Assembly (NCBI RefSeq): GCF_004357995.1
Contig: NZ_SMTK01000003.1
Span: forward strand, 62,001 to 126,000
Direction: 5' to 3'
Length of the DNA: 64,000 bases
Source of the DNA: Arthrobacter crusticola
Lineage (GTDB): Bacteria; Actinomycetota; Actinomycetes; Actinomycetales; Micrococcaceae
Shown here: positions 1 through 7,901 of the stretch, piece by piece
How positions within the stretch are numbered: the first letter of the stretch is position 1
Layout: every line of letters starts with the position of its first letter
The notes under the pieces: generated by a model
What the model was told of the DNA's origin: nothing
The model's input: only the letters and a program-made list of their open reading frames with translations
Database searches by the model: none
Program-made: the position numbers and the translations under genes

Positions 1-170
1 AGGGTTTCCTCGAGGTGCTCCGGGCCGGCCTCGGGCACTTCGGTGAGCACGTCGCCGGTGGCCGGGTTGTCGACCGGCCGGGTTTCGTCGGTGGAGACCC
101 ACCGTCCGCCGACCAGCATGGCGGGTGTTGATCCAAGCAGGGAGTTCTCGCTCAGGAGGGAAAAGCTCAC
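1..170 (-). CDS. Aldehyde dehydrogenase, N-terminal fragment (runs off the left edge)
   Basis: Only the first ~56 residues are in the window. The reading contains a typical NAD(P)-dependent aldehyde dehydrogenase start: a GGRWV stretch followed by VDNPATGDVL, the conserved 'NPATG' entry of the nucleotide-binding domain. The GTG at 170 is preferred because AAGGA sits 5 nt upstream; an in-frame ATG at 119 has no such site. The leader before GGRW resembles succinate-semialdehyde dehydrogenases, but substrate cannot be told without the catalytic half. It lies 47 nt downstream of the polyol-type dehydrogenase and is probably co-transcribed with it, which fits oxidation of an aldehyde formed in the same pathway. 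Confidence 0.8.
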   Translation of the reverse strand, partial: MSFSLLSENSLLGSTPAMLVGGRWVSTDETRPVDNPATGDVLTEVPEAGPEHLEET

Positions 171-217
171 GACTGTCCTTTCGGGAACAGGTTGGGGATG
201 GGGTTGAGCCGGAAGGC

Positions 218-997
218 TCAGCTCATGACCATTCCGCCCTCGACGTTGTAGGTCTGGGCCGTGATGTAGTCCGAGCCGGGGCCGGCGAGGAAGATCGCCA
301 GCGGCACGACGTCCTCGGGAACGGAGGTGCGGCCCAGCGGGATGTTGTCGGCGGCGCTCTTGAACGTCTCGCCCTCGGCCTTTCCGGTGATCTCGCCGAA
401 CTGCTTGTCGACTTCCTTCCAGTAGGGGGTGTCGACGATGCCCGGTGCCATCGCGTTGACGTTGACGCCGTACTCGGCCATGGCCATGGCAGTGGACTGG
501 GTGATGGAGATGACGGTGGCCTTGGAGGCGCAGTAGGCGGCGACGAGCGCCTCGCCGCGGCGGCCGGCAATGGAGGCCATGTTGATGATCTTGCCGCTGC
601 GCTGCTTGCGCATCGGTTCGCACACCGCCTGGGTCAGGAAGAACAGGCCCTTGACGTTGACGTTCATGATGCGGTCCCACTCTTCGGGGGTGGTCTCCCA
701 GAGCGGCTTGATCAGGCCGATGCCCGCGTTGTTGACCAGGATGTCGATCCGGCCGTGCTCGTTCACGATGTCTTCGGTGACGGCCTTGGACTGCTGGGGA
801 TCCGCGACGTTCAGGGACACGGCCGAGGCCGATCCTCCTGTGGCGCGGATGGCCTCGGCGGCTTCCTTCGCCCCGTCCAGGTTCAGGTCGGCGATAACGA
901 CATGCGCGCCTTCTCCGGCGAACCCGACCGCCATCGCCTTGCCCATTCCGGAAGCGGCGCCGGTGATGAGTGCTACCTTGCCCTCAAGTGATCCCAT
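218..997 (-). CDS. SDR-family polyol (sorbitol-type) dehydrogenase
   Basis: A 259-residue classical short-chain dehydrogenase, probably NAD-dependent oxidation of a sugar alcohol or reduction of the matching ketose. The cofactor motif TGAASGMG is at residues 12-19, NNAG at 89-92, and the catalytic set is Asn114, Ser142, Tyr155 and Lys159 (YCASK). The stretches KIINMAS-AGRRGEA and DYITAQTYNVEGG are those I know from the sorbitol/galactitol dehydrogenase (PolS/SmoS) group. A GAGGAG site precedes the ATG. It heads a two-gene unit with the aldehyde dehydrogenase and has its own palindromic operator about 60 bp upstream, separate from the ABC-transporter operon. Family assignment is firm; the exact substrate is inferred. 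Confidence 0.88.
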   Translation of the reverse strand: MGSLEGKVALITGAASGMGKAMAVGFAGEGAHVVIADLNLDGAKEAAEAIRATGGSASAVSLNVADPQQSKAVTEDIVNEHGRIDILVNNAGIGLIKPLWETTPEEWDRIMNVNVKGLFFLTQAVCEPMRKQRSGKIINMASIAGRRGEALVAAYCASKATVISITQSTAMAMAEYGVNVNAMAPGIVDTPYWKEVDKQFGEITGKAEGETFKSAADNIPLGRTSVPEDVVPLAIFLAGPGSDYITAQTYNVEGGMVMS

Positions 998-1057
998 GTG
1001 TGTCTCCTCAGTAGTATTCCGGCGGCGCGGAGCGCGCCCTCCGCCTGATGCGGCTGA

Positions 1058-1069
1058 AAAACCGGTTTT
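1058..1069. promoter_or_regulatory. Palindromic operator, LacI/GalR type
   Basis: The perfect 12-bp palindrome AAAACCGGTTTT, with a central CG step, lies 61 bp upstream of the polyol dehydrogenase start. This is the form of many LacI/GalR-family operators. No LacI-family gene is in the window, so the regulator would be elsewhere, or the site belongs to another protein family. Confidence 0.5.
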
Positions 1070-1254
1070 CTGCTGTGATCCAGATTACAGCGGAGGACAA
1101 GGCTGTCAAGGCGAAAAGCTGGCAGCGGGATGGGTTGCGGCGCCGGTGAGGGGGTGGAAGGCGGCGAGGCAGGCGGGACCGGGCGCGTCTGGGCGGGGCG
1201 CCCGTGGCGGGGTGGAGCGCGGGGCGGGGCGCGGGGGAGGGACCCCTGTGCGGA

Positions 1255-1319
1255 CCGCCGAAACTGCAGATCACCACCCTCTGGGTGCGGCAAAAGGTGG
1301 TGATCTGCACACTCGGCGG
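1255..1319. repeat. REP-like palindromic element, copy 1
   Basis: Near-perfect hairpin. The left arm (1255-1278) and right arm (1296-1319) pair over 7 bp plus 14 bp (TGCAGATCACCACC / GGTGGTGATCTGCA), with a 3-nt internal loop and a 17-nt terminal loop. A related element lies 54 bp further on. Both are in the 449-nt gap between the polyol dehydrogenase and the next gene, which otherwise holds only the operator at 1058 and GC-rich sequence with no convincing gene. The element could be a dispersed repeat or a bidirectional transcription-end structure. Confidence 0.7.
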
Positions 1320-1372
1320 GAGACGGCCCCGCCGCCGACGTACGGGGCCCCTTCCCTGTCGGCTCCGTTCCT

Positions 1373-1435
1373 CGCCGAAACCGCAGGTCACCACGCTCCG
1401 AGCCAGGGAGAGCGTGGTGAGCTGCAGTCTCGACG
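1373..1435. repeat. REP-like palindromic element, copy 2
   Basis: Two 25-nt arms (1373-1397 and 1411-1435) match at 21 of 25 positions around a 13-nt loop. The left arm carries CGAAACCGCAGGTCACCAC, which differs from copy 1 (CGAAACTGCAGATCACCAC) at only two positions, so the two hairpins are homologous. It ends 11 bp beyond the stop codon of the minus-strand isomerase gene and so sits where a terminator would be. Confidence 0.7.
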
Positions 1436-1446
1436 TCAGGGCCCTG

Positions 1447-2445
1447 CTACTGCTTGAAGGCGGCGTCGAAGGAGGCGCCGGAAGGGGCGAAGTCGAAGGA
1501 CTTCAGGAAGGCCAGCGCCTCAGGGGCGCCCTGCAGGCGGTCCATGCCCGCGTCCTCCCACTCCACCGAGATCGGCCCGTCGTAGCCGATGGCCGTCAGG
1601 GCCCGGAAGCTTGCCTCCCAGGGCACGTCCCCGCGGCCGGTCGAGACGAAATCCCAGCCCCGGCGCTGGTCTCCCCAGGGAAGGTGCGAGGAGAGGATGC
1701 CGTTGCGCCCGCCGCCCATCCGCATCTTCGTGTCCTTGCAGTCCACGTGGTAGATCCGGTCGGCGAAGTCGGAGATGAACCCCACAGGATCGATCTGCTG
1801 CCACAGGAAGTGGCTCGGATCCCAGTTCAGGCCGAACGCCTCGCGGTGCCCGATGGCCTCCAGGGCACGCTGGGTGCTCCAGTAGTCGTAGGCGATCTCC
1901 GACGGGTGCACCTCGTGGGCGAAGCGGACGCCGCACTCGTCGAACACATCGAGGATGGGGTTCCACCGGTCCGCGAAGTCCCGGTACCCGGCCTCGATCA
2001 CCTCGGCGGAGACCGGCGGGAACATCGCGACGTACTGCCAGATCGAGGATCCGGTGAAACCCACGACGGTCTTCACGCCGAGCCGCTGCGCCAGGCGTGC
2101 AGTCAGCTTCATCTCCTCGGCGGCCCGGGAGCGCACGCCCTCGGGGTCGCCGTCGCCCCAGACCTTCGGCCCCACGATTGCCTCGTGCCGGAAGTCGATC
2201 GGGTCGTCGCACACCGCCTGGCCCTTGAGATGGTTCGAGATGGCCCAGACCTTCAGTCCGTTGCGTTCGAGGATGTCCAGCCGGTCCTGGATGTAGGCGT
2301 CGTCGTCCCACCGCCAGGCGTCGAGGTGGTCCCCGGAGACGGCGATCTCCAGCCCGTCGTACCCCCACTGGCCGGCCAGTTCGGCCACCTTCTCGAAGGG
2401 CAGGTCGGCCCACTGGCCCGTGAACAGCGTGTAGTTTCGTCCCAC
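1447..2445 (-). CDS. Sugar phosphate isomerase/epimerase-like TIM-barrel protein
   Basis: A 332-residue protein of the xylose-isomerase-like (AP_endonuc_2) fold. Probable metal-binding and catalytic segments are FAHEVHPSE, GLNWDPSHF, YHVDCKDTK and SVEWED, the usual Glu-Asp-His-Glu arrangement on successive barrel strands. The GTG start is chosen because GAGGAG lies 7 nt upstream. It is the last gene of the transporter operon, 49 nt after the Gfo/Idh/MocA gene. Such pairs act on sugars, inositols and 3-keto-sugars, as isomerases, dehydratases or lyases; the actual reaction cannot be read from sequence. Confidence 0.8.
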   Translation of the reverse strand: MGRNYTLFTGQWADLPFEKVAELAGQWGYDGLEIAVSGDHLDAWRWDDDAYIQDRLDILERNGLKVWAISNHLKGQAVCDDPIDFRHEAIVGPKVWGDGDPEGVRSRAAEEMKLTARLAQRLGVKTVVGFTGSSIWQYVAMFPPVSAEVIEAGYRDFADRWNPILDVFDECGVRFAHEVHPSEIAYDYWSTQRALEAIGHREAFGLNWDPSHFLWQQIDPVGFISDFADRIYHVDCKDTKMRMGGGRNGILSSHLPWGDQRRGWDFVSTGRGDVPWEASFRALTAIGYDGPISVEWEDAGMDRLQGAPEALAFLKSFDFAPSGASFDAAFKQ

Positions 2446-2494
2446 TCAGCATCTCCTCGGTTCGGGAAGCGGGCGTGGGGCCCGGCCTCCGGCG

Positions 2495-3667
2495 TTACAG
2501 GTCCACCGCCCGGCTGCCCTGGGCCGCACTGACCTGCAGGGCCTCGAGCACCCGCTGCACCGCGAGCCCGTCCTCGAACGAGGGGGACGGCGCCGTCCCG
2601 GACTCGATCGCCCGGAGCAGGTCCGCGGCCTGGCTGGTGAACGTCGAATCCCAGCCTAGTAGGTGGCCGGGCGGCCACCACGCTTCGAGGTAGGGGTGGG
2701 AGGGCTCTGTGGCGAGAATCGTGCCGTACCCCTGGGCCTCGGCCGGGGCTCCGGCGTCGAAGAACCTCAGCTCGTTGAGCCGCTCCAGGTCGAACTGCAG
2801 CCCGCCGCGGGAGCCGAATACCTCGATCTGGAGCGCGTTCTTCCGGCCGGTGGCGACCCGGGAGACCTCGAGGCTGGCCACGGCGCCGCTGCCCAGCCGC
2901 AGCGTCGCCCAGGCCGCGTCATCGACGGTGACCGGTTCCGGTCCGTGCCCGCCCTCCCGCGTTGGAACGAAGGTGTTCACGGTTCCGGACACCGAGACGA
3001 TGGGCGTCCCGAGGAGGAACAGCACCTGGTCGACGGCGTGGGAGGCGAGGTCGCCGAGGGCGCCGGAGCCGGCGGTTTCCCTGCGCAGGCGCCAGGACAT
3101 CGGAGCGCCCTCGTCCGAGAGCCAGTCCTGAAGGTAGCTCAGGCGCACCTGCCGGACCTCCCCGAGCCGGCCTTCGGCGATGAGCTTACGGGCCAGGGCC
3201 AGCGCCGGCAGCCGGCGGTAGTTGAAGGCGACCATCGACTGCACGCCGCGGGAGCGGGCCTCCACCGCGGCCGCCGCCATGAGCGCCGCCTCCGGCACGG
3301 AGTTCGCGAGCGGCTTCTCCACGAGGACGTGCTTGCCCGCCTCCAGGGCGGCGATGGCGAGCTCGGCGTGGAGGTGCCCGGGAGTGCAGATGTCAACGAT
3401 GGCGATGTCGTCCCGCTCGAGCACGGAGCGCCAGTCCGTGGCGCTCTCCTCCCAGCCGAACTGCCGCGCGGCCTCCCGGACCTGCGCCGGATCCCGGCCC
3501 ACCAGCACCTTCTGGGCGACCCGCGGCGAGGGGTAGAAGGCATTCACATTGCGCCACGCGTTGGAGTGGGCCTTGCCCATGAAGGAATAGCCGAGGACCG
3601 CCACCCCCAAGGGGTCCGCCGAAACGCCGGACGGGGAAGGGGCGGGTGCCGGAACGGTGGTGGTCAT
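2495..3667 (-). CDS. Gfo/Idh/MocA family oxidoreductase
   Basis: A 390-residue NAD(P)-dependent sugar or cyclitol dehydrogenase. The N-terminal Rossmann part starts near residue 22 (VAVLGYSFMGKAHS), and the EKPLA motif common to the family follows at about residue 118. The C-terminal beta-sheet domain carries YLQDWLSDEGAPMSWR and GALGDLASHAVDQ, where the conserved His is the likely catalytic residue. AAGGAG lies before the ATG. The gene sits between two TIM-barrel isomerases. YLQDWLS recurs in the Gfo/Idh/MocA protein of the second sugar locus at 37.2 kb, so the two are related. Likely role: oxidation of the imported sugar or its epimer. Confidence 0.87.
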   Translation of the reverse strand: MTTTVPAPAPSPSGVSADPLGVAVLGYSFMGKAHSNAWRNVNAFYPSPRVAQKVLVGRDPAQVREAARQFGWEESATDWRSVLERDDIAIVDICTPGHLHAELAIAALEAGKHVLVEKPLANSVPEAALMAAAAVEARSRGVQSMVAFNYRRLPALALARKLIAEGRLGEVRQVRLSYLQDWLSDEGAPMSWRLRRETAGSGALGDLASHAVDQVLFLLGTPIVSVSGTVNTFVPTREGGHGPEPVTVDDAAWATLRLGSGAVASLEVSRVATGRKNALQIEVFGSRGGLQFDLERLNELRFFDAGAPAEAQGYGTILATEPSHPYLEAWWPPGHLLGWDSTFTSQAADLLRAIESGTAPSPSFEDGLAVQRVLEALQVSAAQGSRAVDL

Positions 3668-3679
3668 GTAGGAATCTCC

Positions 3680-4537
3680 TTAGAGGGCGGCGGCGTGGAC
3701 TGAGCGCAGGAACCGCAGGCCGTCCCGGGCCAGGGCGTCCTGCGACTCCGCGAGAGGGCGCCAGATGGAGGCGGCCGTGGCGATGCTGGCGTTGTCCGCC
3801 GTGAAGCTTTCGATGTTGACCGCGCCCCGGTAACCGATGGAGTCGAGGGCCGTGAAGATGCCGGTCCAGTCGGTCTGGTCGCCGCCCGGGGCGCCCCGGT
3901 CGTTGCCACAGACCTGAAGGTGCACCAGATGCTCCCCGGCGGCCCGGATGGCGTCCGCCGAGGAGCGCTCCTCGATGCCCAGATGGTAGGTGTCCAGGGC
4001 CAGGCCCACGCCCCGGCCCAGCAGCGGCCCGAGCGCCTCCAGCGCCTGCGCGGTGGTGTTGAGCAGCGAGGTCTCGTACCGGTTGAGGGGTTCGATTCCC
4101 AGCACGACGCCGGACTCCAGCGCCTCCTCGGCCAGCGGGGCCAGGTTCCGGCGCAGCTGGTCGTAGGCGTCCCGCCGCGCCGCCTCGTCCATCCGCCAGA
4201 GCCGGCCGGTGGAGGAGTAGAACGGCCCGCATACCGCCCCGGCACCGATGTCCCGGGCCAGAGCGATGCACGCGCGCAGGTAGCCCTGCGTCCGGGCAAT
4301 CACCGGCTCCTCGGCCAGGACGAGGTCCCGGCCCGGGGCCATGGCCCCGACCACGAAGGGCTGCAGTCCGCCAAGGGCGGCCCGCACCGCCTCCGCGGTA
4401 AGGTCCCCGGCGTTCTCAAGGGGCAGTTCGACCGCATCGAAGCCCATGGCGGCGATGCGGGCAAGCAGCGGAGGCAGGGTGGCGTCTGTGAGCGGGGATT
4501 CCCATACCCAGGTGTTGACGCCGATGCTGCGGTGCAT
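3680..4537 (-). CDS. Ketose 3-epimerase-like TIM-barrel protein
   Basis: A 285-residue protein resembling the D-tagatose/D-psicose 3-epimerase branch of the AP_endonuc_2 superfamily. Supporting segments in order are GIEPLNRYE followed by an LLNTTAQA stretch, GLALDTYHLGIEE, HLQVCGNDRGAPGGDQTDW and NIESFT. These give the Glu, Asp, His and Glu of the metal site. It lies 12 nt upstream of the Gfo/Idh/MocA gene and 33 nt after the binding-protein gene, in the same operon. Epimerisation of a free ketose or keto-sugar is the likely role; the substrate is unknown. Confidence 0.82.
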   Translation of the reverse strand: MHRSIGVNTWVWESPLTDATLPPLLARIAAMGFDAVELPLENAGDLTAEAVRAALGGLQPFVVGAMAPGRDLVLAEEPVIARTQGYLRACIALARDIGAGAVCGPFYSSTGRLWRMDEAARRDAYDQLRRNLAPLAEEALESGVVLGIEPLNRYETSLLNTTAQALEALGPLLGRGVGLALDTYHLGIEERSSADAIRAAGEHLVHLQVCGNDRGAPGGDQTDWTGIFTALDSIGYRGAVNIESFTADNASIATAASIWRPLAESQDALARDGLRFLRSVHAAAL

Positions 4538-4570
4538 GCTGCCCTGCCTCCTGAAAGTGCTGCCGGCCGG

Positions 4571-5794
4571 TTACGGAATCTGGCGTTCCTGCCAGACCTC
4601 CGGGTAGCCCGGGAGGTCGGTGCCGCCGAACTTGGCGTAATGGCCGTCCGGCATGCCCTCGTTCGAGGCAAGGAAGTCGGCCCGTTCCTCTTCGGGGATG
4701 GGGGTCTGCGGAAGCACCCATTCCTTGGGCACTTCCTCGCCGGCGAAGATGCGCTCGACAGCCAGCAGCGGGGTGCGCCACTGGAAGTTGGAGTACACCG
4801 GCGCGAGTCCGGTTAGTCCGGTCTCCTCCCACTTGCGCAGGAAGCTCATCTCGTCCTCTCCGGTCATGACCGGGTAGTCCTTGCCGGCGTCCTCGAAGGC
4901 TTCGATGGCCGCGACGGCGCCGTCGCCGGCGTCCATCCATACACCCTGCACGTCGCCGGTGGCCAGCTCATCCGAGATGATCTTCTTGATCTCGGTCGGG
5001 TCGGCCCCGGTGAAGTAGTCGGTCGCCTCGATGCCGTTCTCCTGGAAGATCTTCTCCGCCGCCGCCCAGCGCTGCTCGAGCACGTCGACGCCGGGGAGGA
5101 TCCGCAGGGCCACGACCTTGTCGCCCTCCTCGAGGTTGTCCACAAGGAATTCGGCGGTGTCGATGCCCCAGGCGAAACCGCCGATCGGGTGGATGAAGGT
5201 GGTGGCGCAGTCGGTGTCGACGCCGCGGTCGAAGACGATCACGGGCTTCCCGGTCTCACAGGCCCGCTCGACGGCCGGGGTCATGGCGGCGGTGGAGTTG
5301 GGCGAGATGATGAAGGCGTCGCAGTCGCCCTCGGCAATGAAGTAGTCGATGTCGGCGATCTGGGTGTTGTCGTCGTCCTGTGCATCCCGGGTCTCCATCT
5401 GGGAGATCACGCCCTGCTCCTGGAGCACCTCGAGCTGCTGGTTCATGGTGATCCAGCCGGTCTGGCGCCACGGGTTGGAGATCGAGGCGTTGGCGAAGCA
5501 CACCTTCTTGGCACCCTCGGAGGCGAACTCGGAGGTGTCGGTCATTTCCCCCTCGAGGTACTGGAGCCACGGCTGCTCCGGGTCGCCGATGAAGCTCGCC
5601 GAACGCTGCTCGGACTGCTCGTCGAACGCCTCCTGGTCAAACCACTCCTCGGCCGGGGTGGTCGCCGCCTCCCCGCCTTCGGTCTCGGCGGCCGGCGGAT
5701 TCTCGATGGATGGATCGGTGGTGCACGCGGTCAGGGCGAGCAGCGCTGCCGCTGCGACCACCGTGACCTTTGACTGGATGCTTCGGCGCATCAT
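4571..5794 (-). CDS. Sugar ABC transporter substrate-binding lipoprotein (RbsB-like)
   Basis: A 407-residue exported binding protein of the periplasmic-binding-protein-4 type. The signal peptide ends in the lipobox LTAC near residue 23, followed by an acidic, Pro/Ala/Glu-rich linker. The two-lobe body contains CFANASISNPWRQTGW, IDYFIAEGDCDAFIISPNS and PVIVFDRGVDTDC, typical of ribose/galactose-type binders. The ATG overlaps the stop codon of the upstream permease (ATGA) with GGGAGG before it; a second ATG at 5791 is equally possible. Unusually the binding protein follows both permeases and the ATPase, and immediately precedes the catabolic enzymes. Confidence 0.88.
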   Translation of the reverse strand: MMRRSIQSKVTVVAAAALLALTACTTDPSIENPPAAETEGGEAATTPAEEWFDQEAFDEQSEQRSASFIGDPEQPWLQYLEGEMTDTSEFASEGAKKVCFANASISNPWRQTGWITMNQQLEVLQEQGVISQMETRDAQDDDNTQIADIDYFIAEGDCDAFIISPNSTAAMTPAVERACETGKPVIVFDRGVDTDCATTFIHPIGGFAWGIDTAEFLVDNLEEGDKVVALRILPGVDVLEQRWAAAEKIFQENGIEATDYFTGADPTEIKKIISDELATGDVQGVWMDAGDGAVAAIEAFEDAGKDYPVMTGEDEMSFLRKWEETGLTGLAPVYSNFQWRTPLLAVERIFAGEEVPKEWVLPQTPIPEEERADFLASNEGMPDGHYAKFGGTDLPGYPEVWQERQIP

Positions 5795-6888
5795 TTTCCT
5801 CCCTCATTGGCGCCCACTGCGGGCGGCTGTGCGATTGGTGTCTGCTTGTCGTGGGTGGCGCTGGATGCCCCGCGCCGGCGGCGCTCCCAGGTGCGTGCTC
5901 CGGCCGCGACCGCGGCGACGATGATGATGCCCTGGACGGTGTCGCGCCAGGTCGATGCGACGCCGGCGAAGTTCAGCAGCGCGAAGAGCATCTCCAGGGC
6001 AAAGGCCCCGGCGGCCGCGGAGAGCACCCAGCCGCGTCCGCCGCCCAGGACCACCCCGCCGAGGACGACGGCGGTGATGGCCGTGAACTCGTAGCCGCGC
6101 CCCACCGAGGGGTGCACCCCGGCATAACCGACCAGAATGATGCCGGCGACTGTGGCGGCGAGCGAGGAGAGGATGAAGGCGCGGGTGCGGATCCACCACA
6201 CGCGGGCCCCGGTCAGGGCCGCGGCGCGGGCGTTGTCGCCGACGGCGACCAGGGTGCGCCCGTAGGGCCGGCGCATCAGCCAGAAGGCCCCGGCGGCGAT
6301 GGCCAGGAGGATCAGCACCGGGTAGGGCAGGATCTCCAGCACCGGAATGTTCTCAATGCCGCCGCGGCCGATCTGGCGGAAGGAGTCAGCGGGGTTTCCG
6401 GTGGCGGCGCCACCGGTCCAGTAGAGCACCAGGCCCAGCAGTGCGAGCATCATGCCGAGGGTGACGATGAAGCTTGGGATCTTCAGCAGCGTCGTCACCA
6501 GACCGTTGATCAGGCCGATGAGCGCGCCGAAGACCAGCATCAGGAGCAGCACGGGAAGGACCTTCGCGTCGTCCTGGCCGATGAGGTTCCCGGCGATGAT
6601 GACCTGGGCCGTGACCACCGAGCCCATGGAGAGGTCGAATTCGCCCGAGACGATGACGAAGTACTGCCCGATCGCCGCGATCGCGATCGGTGCGGTGCGG
6701 CCGATGAAGCGGATCAGGGAACCCGGCTCGCCAAAGGAGGGGTTGACGAAGATGACGGCGGCGAGCAGGACCAGCAGCAGGAGAAACACCGCGCCCCCGG
6801 GGGTGCGCATGCCGCGCAGCAGGCGGTCCTTTCGTGGAGAACGGTCGCGCCGCAGTTCGGCCTTCCGGTCCGGGGCGAGGGTGCTCAT
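5791..6888 (-). CDS. Sugar ABC transporter permease (RbsC-like), second copy
   Basis: A 365-residue inner-membrane permease of the BPD_transp_2 family, with about 8-10 hydrophobic spans. Family signatures include IAIAAIGQYFVIVSGEFDLSMG and GYEFTAITAVVLGGVVLGGGRG. A charged cytoplasmic N-terminus of ~28 residues precedes the first span. It overlaps the upstream permease by 4 bp and the binding-protein gene by 4 bp, so all are translationally coupled. With the preceding permease it probably forms a heterodimeric channel for a pentose, hexose or polyol. Confidence 0.9.
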   Translation of the reverse strand: MSTLAPDRKAELRRDRSPRKDRLLRGMRTPGGAVFLLLLVLLAAVIFVNPSFGEPGSLIRFIGRTAPIAIAAIGQYFVIVSGEFDLSMGSVVTAQVIIAGNLIGQDDAKVLPVLLLMLVFGALIGLINGLVTTLLKIPSFIVTLGMMLALLGLVLYWTGGAATGNPADSFRQIGRGGIENIPVLEILPYPVLILLAIAAGAFWLMRRPYGRTLVAVGDNARAAALTGARVWWIRTRAFILSSLAATVAGIILVGYAGVHPSVGRGYEFTAITAVVLGGVVLGGGRGWVLSAAAGAFALEMLFALLNFAGVASTWRDTVQGIIIVAAVAAGARTWERRRRGASSATHDKQTPIAQPPAVGANEGGK

Positions 6889-7901
6889 GCGCCGACCTCC
6901 TGCCGGGTCGAAACGGTTTCCTGAGGGGTGTCATCGAAGCGGGCGGTCCGGTTGACCACCCGGCGCCCGGCGTAGACCGCGACGGCGGCCACGATGACGA
7001 TGCCGCGCACCACATCCTTGAGGAAGGGGTTGATCTGCAGAACGCTCATGATGTTGTCGATCATCGCGAAGATCAGGACGCCTCCAAGGGTTCCCACGAG
7101 CGACCCTTTCCCGCCGGCCAGCAGGGTGCCGCCGAGGACGACGGCGGCGATGGAGAGCAGGTCGTAGCCGCCCTGGCTGCCGATGGTCGGGCTGCCCACG
7201 CCGAGCCGCGCCGCCAGCAGCAGTCCCGCCATGCCGGCCAGGACGGAGCAGATGATGTGGGCGGCGATGATGGGGGTGCTGGTGCGGATGCCCGACATGC
7301 GGGCCACGTTGATGTCGCCCCCCACGGCGTACATCGAGTGCCCGAGCCGGGTGCGGTCGAGCACCAGCAGGACGACGGCGGCGCAGGCGAGCATGATCAG
7401 GGTGGAGATGGGCACCGGTCCGAGGCCGGTGGCCCCCACCAGCCGGAAGGACAGCGGTGCCTGCCCGGAGCTGCCCTTGTAGTTGGTGGCCAGATAGCCG
7501 CTGATGATCAGGCCCGTGCCCAGGGTGGCGATGAAGCCGTGGACCTTCAGCCCGGACACCACGAGCCCGTTGATGAGGCCGATGACCGCGGCCACCGCCA
7601 GGGCGAGGAGGACGCCGGGGAGGATATTGGCCGGCTGGTTGGCCATGATCCCGGCCGCGAGCAGGCTGCTAAGGCTCACCACGTAGGGCACGGAGAGGTC
7701 GAGGCTTCCCACGAGGATCACCAGGGTCTGGCCGATGGCGATGAAGCCCAGCACGCTGGTGCCGGTGAGGATCGAGGAGATGTTGCCGGCGCTGAAGAAG
7801 CTGCGCCCGGCGGCGGCCACGAGGATGGTGCCGGCGATGATGGTCAGCAGCACCACGAGGTAGACGATGTGGGTCGAGGTGAGCCGGGAGGTGATTTTCA
7901 T
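6885..7901 (-). CDS. Sugar ABC transporter permease (RbsC-like), first copy
   Basis: A 338-residue BPD_transp_2 permease starting MKITSRLTST. Hydrophobic spans run through the protein, with the family signatures GFIAIGQTLVILVGSLDLSVP and YDLLSIAAVVLGGTLLAGGKGS. The ATG at 7901 overlaps the ATPase stop codon as ATGA, which fixes the start; the open frame continues upstream without a supported site. It pairs with the second permease. Confidence 0.9.
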   Translation of the reverse strand: MKITSRLTSTHIVYLVVLLTIIAGTILVAAAGRSFFSAGNISSILTGTSVLGFIAIGQTLVILVGSLDLSVPYVVSLSSLLAAGIMANQPANILPGVLLALAVAAVIGLINGLVVSGLKVHGFIATLGTGLIISGYLATNYKGSSGQAPLSFRLVGATGLGPVPISTLIMLACAAVVLLVLDRTRLGHSMYAVGGDINVARMSGIRTSTPIIAAHIICSVLAGMAGLLLAARLGVGSPTIGSQGGYDLLSIAAVVLGGTLLAGGKGSLVGTLGGVLIFAMIDNIMSVLQINPFLKDVVRGIVIVAAVAVYAGRRVVNRTARFDDTPQETVSTRQEVGA

